Below, in pieces: positions 1 to 7,690 of a DNA stretch of 64,000 nt. The stretch lies in NCBI GenBank assembly GCA_002505405.1, contig DAVD01000037.1:1-64000 (forward strand), read 5' to 3'. Position numbers and translations under genes: made by a program. This DNA is from Candidatus Poseidonia alphae (GTDB lineage Archaea > Thermoplasmatota > Poseidoniia > Poseidoniales > Poseidoniaceae). The number at the start of each line of letters is the position of its first letter. Position 1 is the first letter of the stretch. Under the pieces are notes generated by a model. That model saw only the letters and a list, made by a program, of their open reading frames with translations, was not told the DNA's origin and made no database searches.

Positions 1-72
1 GCCGGCACTCAGGGAACTGTTCAATTGTGTCAACAATTATCAATCCTAAGGGACAATTCAGGGCGCTGTTCA

Positions 73-1254
73 TCACGGGTCCAACGGGTCGGGACACGCA
101 TAGCGGCGCGAACAATTCTTACATTTTCCGGGCCGATTATGATTTCGAGCAGCCCCACCTTGGGCCATAACTTGTTGAATGGTCTTGATCCGCTCAAAGA
201 GAGAAACCTTTGTTTTTGCATTCCAATCGATAACATGCAAATCCTCTTCTCCGTATCTAAGAATGCCGTAGGGAGGGGCCCGTCCGGTCGTGGTCTCAAT
301 GAGATGGGCATAGGCCAGTACTTGCATTGAATGAGAATCATGGGGGCGCTTAGGTACCTTTCCGGTTTTTTGCTCTACAGGAATAAATTCGCCATCAATA
401 ATGACGATTTGGTCGGGCCGGCCTCTAAGTCCAGTCTTCCCATCAACAAGCAAATCACTGGTTGATTCATCGTCAGAATATGCGACCTCGGTCCCGGTGG
501 CGATGTTGTTTTCGTCTGCTAAGTCCAAGGATTTACTGTTGGCTACTAGGGCTCTCTGCAGTTGGATAGAGGCCATGAGCGTCCAACAGATGGCGATGAA
601 GGCAAAAACATAGGCAGCCTGCTCTTTATCGCTTGCAAAGCGAAGTGCAATGGAGTGAAGCGCCATGACGATAGCGGCCATAAAGAAGGCCACTTCAATA
701 CGCCCACCTTCGAACCATCCACCTTTGAAGTCTCTTGGTTCAAAATAAGGTTCAACCACAGCTTTATTCTCGGTACTGAAGTGGATGTTGGAATCTTGAT
801 AAATCTCCATCCCAATGAACTTCCGCCAAGGGAGGAGCAGTGCACTGATTCCTACCACAAGACAAGACAACGCCCAAGTTGCGAGCAATTTAGAAAATTC
901 ATCGGTATCAAAATTTGAGCTGCTGAATCCTCGAAACAAGACAGCATCAACAACGAATAAGAGTACGATGGCGTACCACCACTGCCATATGAGCAAGTTG
1001 CGTTTTGTTTGAATTCGCAGGTGTTGGTATTCTGAGTAGATGTGGTGAATCGCTTTGTGACGTTCCTGTCCCTTGATAATTTCTTCACCTTGGCCAGCAT
1101 GGCCATGTGCTGCTAGAGACCAAGACAGTGGGCAATAGGTGTAACGTTCCAGGTCGCTCGCACTGACCGGCAAACAATCTCCATTCTCCCTTTTCCAGTA
1201 GCCTTCAGCGTCAACGGTGGCGTTCGGGTCTGTGGGTTCGTGAGCCGCTGACAT
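73..1254 (-). CDS. Cas4/RecB-like PD-(D/E)XK nuclease with internal membrane segments
   Basis: The C-terminal half carries a PD-(D/E)XK nuclease core: an Asp in GRPDQIVI, the E-x-K motif in PVEQKTGK and a Q-x3-Y helix (MQVLAY). One N-terminal Cys (YCPLSW) and three C-terminal Cys (CKNCSRRYAC) have the spacing of a Cas4/AddB-type iron-sulfur cluster. Four strongly hydrophobic stretches (about residues 93-114, 130-148, 195-213 and 220-240, counted from the upstream start at 1275) sit between the first Cys and the nuclease motifs, so the nuclease domain appears anchored to the cytoplasmic membrane. No cas1, cas2 or CRISPR repeats are nearby, so it is a solo Cas4-like protein. The substrate is unknown. 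The ATG at 1254 (MSAAHEP) is chosen over the upstream start at 1275; the choice does not affect the domains. It is divergent from the S2 gene. Confidence 0.75.
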   Translation of the reverse strand: MSAAHEPTDPNATVDAEGYWKRENGDCLPVSASDLERYTYCPLSWSLAAHGHAGQGEEIIKGQERHKAIHHIYSEYQHLRIQTKRNLLIWQWWYAIVLLFVVDAVLFRGFSSSNFDTDEFSKLLATWALSCLVVGISALLLPWRKFIGMEIYQDSNIHFSTENKAVVEPYFEPRDFKGGWFEGGRIEVAFFMAAIVMALHSIALRFASDKEQAAYVFAFIAICWTLMASIQLQRALVANSKSLDLADENNIATGTEVAYSDDESTSDLLVDGKTGLRGRPDQIVIIDGEFIPVEQKTGKVPKRPHDSHSMQVLAYAHLIETTTGRAPPYGILRYGEEDLHVIDWNAKTKVSLFERIKTIQQVMAQGGAARNHNRPGKCKNCSRRYACPDPLDP

Positions 1255-1368
1255 TTCCTTGCCCTCGTCCCCCATACGATGCCGTGCTGTGTTCTCTTTT
1301 TGATACCTTTTCCCTCCTTGATTCCTTCAAAAACCCTAAGGTCGGTGAACACTTTTGGGACGAAGCGG

Positions 1369-1376
1369 TTTAATAC
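1369..1376 (+). promoter_or_regulatory. Possible TATA box for the S2 gene
   Basis: TTTAATAC begins 41 bases upstream of the S2 start codon. This would place transcription initiation about ten bases before the ATG, a short leader usual in archaea. It rests on similarity to the archaeal TATA consensus only. Confidence 0.3.
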
Positions 1377-1409
1377 AGGGGGTCTGTGGGCGGCTTACTG
1401 TGGTCTATT

Positions 1410-2018
1410 ATGTCCGATGAAGGAAGTTTGCTAGTCTCCGCCGAAGCCTATGAGGAGAGCGCCGTCAACATCGGAACTCAACAGAAGAGTGCCGATATGG
1501 GTCGCTTCATCGACCGAGTCCGTGAAGACGGTCTTTACCTTCTTGATATTCACATCACCGACGCCCGTATCCGGTCCATTGCAGCCTTCCTCAACACCTT
1601 TGATGCCCCTTCGATTATGATTGTCAGCGCCCGCCAATACGGACAACGCCCTGCTCGTAAATTTGCAGAGGCAGTTGGCGCCCACTCAGCCGTTGGCCGT
1701 TTTATTCCAGGATCCTTGACCAACCCTGCTCTCCGCTCCTACCTTGAACCGGATGTCTTGTTCGTTACTGACCCTGCTGCAGACCAGCAAGCACTTCGTG
1801 AAGCAGTTGCTACCGGCCTTCCAATCGTCGGTATTGTTGATGCAAACAACCACCTTCGAAACGTTGATATCGCTCTTCCAGCGAACAACAAGGGTCGTCG
1901 CTCACTCGCTTTGATTTACTGGCTCCTCGCCCGTGAAGTCCTCAAGGTTCGTGGAGAAACCACCGATGAGGCGTGGGCAGAAGCCAACGACCTTGAAGAC
2001 TGGGAATCCACCTTCTGA
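1410..2018 (+). CDS. rps2: 30S ribosomal protein S2
   Basis: A 202-residue protein matching archaeal/eukaryotic S2 (uS2): a Rossmann-like core with FIDRVREDGLYLLDIHITD, the stretch AVGRFIPGSLTNP, then PDVLFVTDP and GLPIVGIVDANN, and a C-terminal helix LIYWLLAREVLKVRG. It is a structural protein of the small subunit, at the head-body junction. The ATG at 1410 is preferred over an in-frame GTG at 1386 because it gives the usual compact N-terminus. It is followed, three bases after its stop, by the convergent dihydrouridine synthase gene. The usual archaeal neighbours of S2 (enolase, RNA polymerase small subunits, L13/S9) are not adjacent here. Confidence 0.93.
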   Translation: MSDEGSLLVSAEAYEESAVNIGTQQKSADMGRFIDRVREDGLYLLDIHITDARIRSIAAFLNTFDAPSIMIVSARQYGQRPARKFAEAVGAHSAVGRFIPGSLTNPALRSYLEPDVLFVTDPAADQQALREAVATGLPIVGIVDANNHLRNVDIALPANNKGRRSLALIYWLLAREVLKVRGETTDEAWAEANDLEDWESTF

Positions 2019-2021
2019 GTG

Positions 2022-3047
2022 TTACACTCCGTTAGCCAAGTACGTGCTTATCGCATCAGCCATTGCTTTGGGCGTATTTTGTTCGTGCATGATGTTCCTG
2101 ACCTTCTTTGCATTGGGCAACCCTTTGGTGAAAGCAATCGCATGACGCTTCATCCAACGAGCTTGAATGCCGACGGTTTCCTCACACAAATCGATGTAGC
2201 GGTCCCAGCACCATCTTCGTGATGCAAACGATTGCTGGACATCATCCAATTCATACCATCCCTCATTGGAGGCAATCCAAGGCAAATCCTCCTCCTTCAT
2301 CCATCCGAGTCCCACTTTGATGTCGGCAAATACAGACGGGCGTCCGATTGCACCTCGGCCAACCATGAGTCCTGCAGCACCCGTTTGCTCCAGGCATGCT
2401 GCAGCCGAAGCGGCATCTACAACGTCACCGTTCGCAATGACCGGGACCTCCACTGCCTCCACTGCTTGTTTGATTGAAGTCCAGTCTGCAACACCTGTAT
2501 ACCTCTGGCGAAGGGTTCGTCCGTGGATGCAGAGGCGCTGAGTTCCTACCTCCTCCAAACGCTTGCACAGTTCCGTCGCGTTGTTATGACCGCTGCCGGT
2601 TCCAAGACGCATTTTAGCCGTCACCGGAGTATCTACACGTTCAACGATATTATCCACCATCCCAACCAACCGTTCTGGTTCGCCCATGAGGGCGGCCCCC
2701 GCACAAATATTGGTCACCTTTGGAGCAGGGCAACCAAAGTTGAGGTCGATGATGTCAGCACTTGGTGCAAGCATTTCAGCCGCAGTCGCCATGTCTCCGG
2801 GGTCGCCTCCAAAGATTTGAGGAATAAAGGGGACTTCGGTATCGTGGGTTTCCATGCGACGCCATGATGTGGCGGCTTCTCGGGTGAGGGCCGTGGAATT
2901 TGTAAACTCCGTGATGGTCACGTCCGCACCGCATTCCTTTGACAGCAACCGGAACGGTAGATCTGAAACTCCTGACATCGGTGCCAGAAAAAGTGGACGA
3001 GCGTCACCTTCCCAAGGCCCAGGGGCGGGTTGGATGTGCTCGGTCAT
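2022..3047 (-). CDS. dus: tRNA-dihydrouridine synthase
   Basis: A 341-residue TIM-barrel flavoenzyme of the Dus family, which reduces uridines in tRNA using FMN and NADPH. Visible landmarks are the N-terminal FMN-binding strand (FLAPMSGVSDLPFR), the active-site segment DLNFGCPAPKV with the conserved Cys, the PVTAKMRLG strand, the CIHGRTLRQRY motif and the phosphate-binding IANGDV and GLMVGRGAIGRP loops. The C-terminal helical domain (about residues 245-341) contacts tRNA in the family. The start codon overlaps the stop of the upstream HTH gene by four bases (ATGA), so the two are probably co-translated. Which tRNA positions are modified cannot be read from sequence. Confidence 0.93.
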   Translation of the reverse strand: MTEHIQPAPGPWEGDARPLFLAPMSGVSDLPFRLLSKECGADVTITEFTNSTALTREAATSWRRMETHDTEVPFIPQIFGGDPGDMATAAEMLAPSADIIDLNFGCPAPKVTNICAGAALMGEPERLVGMVDNIVERVDTPVTAKMRLGTGSGHNNATELCKRLEEVGTQRLCIHGRTLRQRYTGVADWTSIKQAVEAVEVPVIANGDVVDAASAAACLEQTGAAGLMVGRGAIGRPSVFADIKVGLGWMKEEDLPWIASNEGWYELDDVQQSFASRRWCWDRYIDLCEETVGIQARWMKRHAIAFTKGLPNAKKVRNIMHEQNTPKAMADAISTYLANGV

Positions 3048-4174
3048 GGATTCCCCTCAACTCTTGAGGTTTCAAGGGCTTCATCGAGTAAGTTGGCGAC
3101 TCGAACCATCCTCCGAAGCACCCGGTCCATCCGTTCCTGAACGCGTCGTTGTATGGCTTGGGGAGAGGGCCCTGAGAGTCGGTATCCCATCGGAAGACGA
3201 CCGCCGAGTAGGTTCAGAAGAAGCATTTGGTCTCGTGCCTCCATGGTGTTTAAATGCGTTCCAACGTCATCAACATTGAGGTTTCCTTTCTTCAATGAAT
3301 CCAGTAGGTTGTTCTGCTGTTTGTTGTTAAGCAAACGTTGGAATCCGCCTTTTCTCAACATCCAATCCTCTCCTCGGCGTTGATATTGTGTGGTCATTGC
3401 CGTCCATAATGCGACGCTTAACCGGTCGGTTCGGGCAACCCTCTCTACCATGCCCGACGCTCTGAAACGGTCTAAAATCCGTCCTATGCGTGCCTTTTGT
3501 CCTCCATGAGATTCAACGGCTTCGTCAAGTGAGAGGGGGAGGTCTCGTTCCAACAGCGTTGTCATCAAGCGAACGGATAACGAGTCCGCTACGATCTCTT
3601 GGCCTGGACGCTCACCGAGCATCCCAAAGTCACTCATCCAATGTGAAAGTACGGTTCCGTTGGAATCGTTCGGTATTGGTCGATGGTCGGTTAGGCCAAG
3701 CATGAATGAAGCATGTTCAGGTTCGGGAAGCTCCACTTCCATCGGCTCACCTGTTCGCTTCCAATACGGTTCCAAAGCGGCCATTCGTTGATGGAGGACG
3801 AGCGAACAATTTTGTTGGAAAAAGGCCACTGCATTGCTCAATGAACCACCTCTTAAGAAATAACGACGCCATCCTTTCCCTTCGTTGGTATAGCCTACGA
3901 TTCCACTCTCTACAAGCCGTGTGAGGTGATGGTTGAGCGATGCCGGCATCAAGGCGAGTTCATCAGCCAACATTTGAGCGTCCCAAGCGGTGTTGGGTTG
4001 ACCAAACAAATGGTCGCGCAACAGTCGGTGGACCGGCCCAGCTCTGCCGTTGTCAGCCATTGCATCGCCTCGTTTTCGGACCAGACAAAGCGTGTCGGTA
4101 ATCCATTCAACGAGCGCATCAACTTCGCGGTCGGTCGAGGGTAGGGGAAGTTCGACCATTCGTACCGAGAACAT
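3044..4174 (-). CDS. HTH-domain protein, probable transcriptional regulator, upstream of dus
   Basis: A 376-residue soluble protein. About residues 50-105 look like a winged helix: DAQMLADELALMPASLNHHL is a helix-turn-helix, followed by a wing with GKGWRRYFLRGG. A second, weaker helical segment (about residues 200-250, with GRILDRFRASGMVERV) may be another winged helix. The remainder is helical and charged, ending in a basic helix (IQRRVQERMDRVLRRMV). I do not recognise a named family beyond HTH. It overlaps dus by four bases, so it is in the same transcription unit, but there is no direct link to tRNA modification. An alternative ATG lies at 4159 (MVELPLP). Confidence 0.65.
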   Translation of the reverse strand: MFSVRMVELPLPSTDREVDALVEWITDTLCLVRKRGDAMADNGRAGPVHRLLRDHLFGQPNTAWDAQMLADELALMPASLNHHLTRLVESGIVGYTNEGKGWRRYFLRGGSLSNAVAFFQQNCSLVLHQRMAALEPYWKRTGEPMEVELPEPEHASFMLGLTDHRPIPNDSNGTVLSHWMSDFGMLGERPGQEIVADSLSVRLMTTLLERDLPLSLDEAVESHGGQKARIGRILDRFRASGMVERVARTDRLSVALWTAMTTQYQRRGEDWMLRKGGFQRLLNNKQQNNLLDSLKKGNLNVDDVGTHLNTMEARDQMLLLNLLGGRLPMGYRLSGPSPQAIQRRVQERMDRVLRRMVRVANLLDEALETSRVEGNP

Positions 4175-4271
4175 GTAGACAACCGAAGGGAAGCCAATGG
4201 CGAGAGCCTTTGAAGTCTATGCAGTAAATGCCGCTCAAGCGATAGATTTCAAAAGGAATTCAAAGCAGCGG

Positions 4272-4940
4272 TCACGCCGTCCTTCGTTCGTCCTTCCATT
4301 CGTAATCCACGCTACCGTGCGGCTGCCAGCACATGTCAAGGTCAATATGGGGCATGAGTTCAATTTTGTCATCGCGTAAAATCCCTCGGCGTCGTAGTAC
4401 CTTTACAGCGCTGTGCACGGTAGCTCGAGTTCTTCCAAGGCGCCGAGCAAGCTCGGCTTGCGACCGAGGAACGCCCTCCCGTTCGATGTTCTCTAGGATT
4501 AAGCGTTGTACAAGGGAAAGGCCAATCGGGAGACTTTGTGCCATTCTCTCTTCCCCGATCACTGTGCTACGGAGAACTTCAATCTGACTTGGTGCTCCTG
4601 CAAAATAGCATGTTCGTCCGTTCACTGGGAGAATCGTGACCGACTTGCGGGTTTGCAGAACATCAAGATGATGCCTCAGGGTTCCATTGGCGGTACTCAT
4701 TGCAGTTTGCAATTCACGATAGCACAAGCCGGGGTGCGCCTCCAAGGTTGACAAAATTCTTCGCCGCAAGGGGTGTTCGTGGTGGGTTGCTTTGGTTCGG
4801 ATGCCCCCCATTGTCATGGCTCCAACTGCGCCGGCAGCAGCCGCTACCCCTCCAGCAAGGCCAGCAACACTGCTGGCTGCTCCGGCCAAGCCAGCAGCCA
4901 ACCATGGTCGCTGCCGTACCCATTGGGAGAGAAGAGGCAT
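4272..4940 (-). CDS. Membrane-tethered double winged-helix regulator
   Basis: A 222-residue protein. Residues 12-46 are an Ala/Gly-rich hydrophobic stretch (roughly one long or two short membrane helices). Next comes a winged helix at about 55-115 with HPLRRRILSTLEAHPG and a recognition-helix-like TANGTLRHHLDVLQ. A second winged helix follows at about 140-205, with RSQAELARRLGRTRATVHSAV. Two ArsR/MarR-like DNA-binding domains behind a membrane anchor suggest a transcription factor held at the membrane. The signal and targets are unknown. The gene is monocistronic as far as I can see and is divergent from the phosphatase gene. Confidence 0.7.
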   Translation of the reverse strand: MPLLSQWVRQRPWLAAGLAGAASSVAGLAGGVAAAAGAVGAMTMGGIRTKATHHEHPLRRRILSTLEAHPGLCYRELQTAMSTANGTLRHHLDVLQTRKSVTILPVNGRTCYFAGAPSQIEVLRSTVIGEERMAQSLPIGLSLVQRLILENIEREGVPRSQAELARRLGRTRATVHSAVKVLRRRGILRDDKIELMPHIDLDMCWQPHGSVDYEWKDERRTA

Positions 4941-5053
4941 GAGGTGAGGTTTGTCTTCTCCTTCCTTAAACCATCGCTGATTTGAGTCGCAATTGCAACC
5001 GACGATTAAGGTGTTAATATACTCTTGAAGGAGTGATATTATGGTGGGTTTTT

Positions 5054-5869
5054 ATGATGGATTACAAGAGGAATGAAGCGATTGAAATGCAGTTGCAAAC
5101 AGCATTGGACGATGGCGCAAACGTGTGGGTCATCGGAGATATTCATGGATTCTATCAAAGTTTTATTTCTCTCATTGACGAGTTGAATCTTGGGGGAAAC
5201 GACCGAGTGGTTTTACTCGGCGACCTTATTGACCGAGGTCCAAACTCATACGGAGTTGTCCACACTGCACGAACGAATGAACAAATCTTCTGCGTCAAAG
5301 GAAATCATGAGGCCATGATGGCTGAAAACTTCTCTCTTGAGGGGCTCCAAGACCCGAACATAGACCTGTTGGTTTGGATCAAGAACGGCGGAGACACAAC
5401 CGTTCTTTCGTATCTTAATGCATTTAACAATGTATTAACCCAACCTGACCATCAAGCAATGAAGAAGCAAATCAAGGATGATAACGAATGGATTGAAACC
5501 CTCCCTCTCCATATTGTCCTGAAGGAATGGCGACTGGTTCATGCGGGGTATAAACCAAATCTCCCGCTTGATGAGCAAACAGAAGATGAATATTTGTGGA
5601 TACGAAAGGAATTTCATGAGGTCTCGGAACCTGTTGACCATCAGCGAACCGTGGTGTTTGGTCATACTCCAACGGCAAGTCTTCCAGGACACGGTGAGCA
5701 ATCATGGGGCAAGGTTTGGCGGAGTGAAGTTTGCTTGAACAATGCCCGACCCGCAGCCATCGGCCTCGATACGTGTTTGTATCACGCAAAGCAAGGAATG
5801 CCTGCAGTCCTTACAGCGTTCAATCTTCAAGACGGGCGTGTTGTACAGCAAAGCCGTGTTGAGCCCTAA
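5054..5869 (+). CDS. Calcineurin-like serine/threonine protein phosphatase or ApaH-like hydrolase
   Basis: A 271-residue metallophosphoesterase of the PPP type. The three signature blocks are intact: GDIHG (IGDIHGFYQS), GDLIDRGP (LLGDLIDRGPNS) and GNHE (VKGNHEAMM), followed by the His-containing LVHAG and VVFGHTP loops that complete the two-metal site. The family includes protein phosphatases and diadenosine tetraphosphatases; sequence alone does not decide between them. The start is ambiguous. Tandem ATGs at 5054 and 5057 follow an in-frame GTG at 5033, and the Shine-Dalgarno-like AAGGAG at about 5027-5032 sits better before an out-of-frame ATG at 5041. Location is cytoplasmic, with no signal peptide. 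Confidence 0.85.
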   Translation: MMDYKRNEAIEMQLQTALDDGANVWVIGDIHGFYQSFISLIDELNLGGNDRVVLLGDLIDRGPNSYGVVHTARTNEQIFCVKGNHEAMMAENFSLEGLQDPNIDLLVWIKNGGDTTVLSYLNAFNNVLTQPDHQAMKKQIKDDNEWIETLPLHIVLKEWRLVHAGYKPNLPLDEQTEDEYLWIRKEFHEVSEPVDHQRTVVFGHTPTASLPGHGEQSWGKVWRSEVCLNNARPAAIGLDTCLYHAKQGMPAVLTAFNLQDGRVVQQSRVEP

Positions 5870-5871
5870 CG

Positions 5872-6327
5872 TCATTCAGATTGGACAGAGCCCATCTTTA
5901 CTTTCAAGTGGGCCACCATAGGTGAGAGAAGTCTGCCGCAGGTCAAGCCGTGCTGACTGAGTTCGTAATTGACTTTGACAGGCGGACCTTCGCTGACCAG
6001 GCGCAAGACCAAGCCTTCCTCTGCAAGGAACCGCAACTTATCGGAGAGAGTTCGGCTAGAAATTCCGCTGAGCATGTTCTTCATTTCATTGAAGCGGCGA
6101 GGGCCGGTAATGTACAATGTTGCGAGAATTTCAATGGTCCAACGGGAGCCGAAGACATGGAGTGCTTCAACTGCTGCCTCCACTTCCCAGTCTGCGTTAT
6201 AGGGCCCTTGGTTAGAGTAATTCGCCAGGGTTGAACGGATGATTTTACCGTTGTTGAGCGTGCCCTCAATGTTGCTTTGAAGGGCTTCAAACGCATCAGC
6301 TGGAATTTTCATTGGTGGGGTCGGCAT
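5872..6327 (-). CDS. HxlR-family winged-helix transcriptional regulator
   Basis: A protein of about 151 residues with the HxlR-type winged helix: VFGSRWTIEILATLYITGP, then RRFNEMKNMLSGISSRTLSD as the helix-turn-helix and LRFLAEEGLVLRLVSEGPP leading into the wing (VNYELSQHG). HxlR proteins are usually dimeric regulators responding to small molecules or redox state, but the Cys that some family members use for redox sensing is not evident at the N-terminus. ATG at 6327 is preferred over a TTG at 6399 and an ATG at 6312. The 3' end lies two bases from the convergent phosphatase gene. The divergently transcribed glycosyltransferase at 6463 is a possible target by position only. Confidence 0.85.
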   Translation of the reverse strand: MPTPPMKIPADAFEALQSNIEGTLNNGKIIRSTLANYSNQGPYNADWEVEAAVEALHVFGSRWTIEILATLYITGPRRFNEMKNMLSGISSRTLSDKLRFLAEEGLVLRLVSEGPPVKVNYELSQHGLTCGRLLSPMVAHLKVKMGSVQSE

Positions 6328-6462
6328 GGGCTTCAACCGTTCGCGAGCGTCACCACTACTTGATTTCTTTTCCACACCCAATGTACATTCTTCTCCCAAG
6401 AAGCAAACCCCAAGGAGCCCTCAGGGTGGTTCTTTGAAGAAGTCCAGCGCCTTCCGCAGTTC

Positions 6463-7647
6463 ATGGCTCAAGACAAGAACGCGCACCCTCGGCGGCGCGT
6501 GTTGCTTGTTCGCGGAGGAACCCTCTCACGGTATTCCGGACTCGGAGGAGCCTTTCACGACCTGAGAACCTCGTTGGAAGCCGAACAAATTACAGGGTGG
6601 GAAAGCGCAGGTATTGAAGAGTACACTTTGGCTGTAGGGGCTTCTGGATTGCGGCGTCTTTTGAAACGCTGGTTTGGCCATCCAAAGCAGGTGCTGCAAA
6701 CAATCCGCCGCTTGCACAAAGCCAGTTCAGTCGACTTGATTCATGTCGCAGACCAAGAACAGGCGCATCTTATTCCGAAGCGATCACCTGCGCCAGTTGT
6801 CGTTTATATCCATGATTTCTTCCATCTCTTTCCAGAGACGATTGCCCTCAATGGAGAACGTATTGAGGTGGGTGAACAACGTCCACCCTGGTACCGCCGC
6901 TCGGATTTGAAGCGCCTGATGAAAGGAATAAGCCGAGCGAACGGCATCATCTGTAACACGCAAGCAACCGAGTCGTTGTGTCGAAAGCACTTCCCCAACA
7001 TACCCCTTTACCGCATCCCCTATGGATTGGACACAGCTAAATTTGCTCCAACGCTTCCACTCCCTTCAGCCCCAAGTGGTCTTTCATCAACAACCTGCAA
7101 CCTCTTGGTTGTGGGAAGTCACGCCCCTAGAAAGCGTTTGAAATTCCTCATCAGGATGCTCAGTCAACTGCCTGAAGAACTTCTTCAATCGTTGATGATT
7201 CACCATATTGGAGGCGATTCATGCCCCTATGGGGGTGTCACCGCCAGTGAATATGCAACTCAGCACGGGGTTCCTTGGACTCATGTTGGCGGCGAGATAA
7301 GCGACGGTACCCTCAATCATTACCGATGGCATACCGAGGCTCTACTGTTTCCCTCGGGAGCTGAAGGATTTGGCTACCCTCCCGTTGAATCAATGGCGGC
7401 AGGCCAACCTGTTCTTGCATCTGACCGACCTGCACACAATGAATTGATGCCGGACGGACACTGCCTTGGTGCTGAAGACGAAGATGCTTGGCGTCAAGCA
7501 ATTCAAGAGGTTCATTCAAGCTGGTCGGCTCGAAACGGGGCAGATCGGGAACCTGTCCAGGCTCTTATCAAACACGTTGAATTTCTGTCTCCAGAGCGTT
7601 TCCACAGCGATATGAGCCATGCTTGGACTGAGATTTCGTCATCGTGA
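6463..7647 (+). CDS. Glycosyltransferase family 4 (group 1)
   Basis: A 394-residue GT-B glycosyltransferase. The N-terminal acceptor domain contains VLLVRGGTLSRYSGLGGAF and VVVYIHDFFHLFP. The C-terminal donor domain has LLVVGSHAPRKRLKFLIRML and the nucleotide-sugar binding block LLFPSGAEGFGYPPVESMAA (the E-x7-E signature: E in AEGFG, E in VESMA), then GQPVLASDRPAHNELM. It transfers an activated sugar to an unknown acceptor, probably a cell-surface glycan or a glycoprotein. It has no membrane segment, so it acts at the cytoplasmic face. It is followed 43 bases later by the fatty-acid oxidation gene on the same strand, without obvious functional coupling. Confidence 0.88.
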   Translation: MAQDKNAHPRRRVLLVRGGTLSRYSGLGGAFHDLRTSLEAEQITGWESAGIEEYTLAVGASGLRRLLKRWFGHPKQVLQTIRRLHKASSVDLIHVADQEQAHLIPKRSPAPVVVYIHDFFHLFPETIALNGERIEVGEQRPPWYRRSDLKRLMKGISRANGIICNTQATESLCRKHFPNIPLYRIPYGLDTAKFAPTLPLPSAPSGLSSTTCNLLVVGSHAPRKRLKFLIRMLSQLPEELLQSLMIHHIGGDSCPYGGVTASEYATQHGVPWTHVGGEISDGTLNHYRWHTEALLFPSGAEGFGYPPVESMAAGQPVLASDRPAHNELMPDGHCLGAEDEDAWRQAIQEVHSSWSARNGADREPVQALIKHVEFLSPERFHSDMSHAWTEISSS

Positions 7648-7690
7648 ACCATCCGTATGCTTCATGAGCATCGTTTGATTGCGCAGTAAC

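Noticed and set aside
73..1254. Cas4-like gene taken as a sign of a CRISPR-Cas locus
   Set aside because: No cas1, cas2, effector or repeats within the window; solo Cas4-like nucleases are common in archaea.
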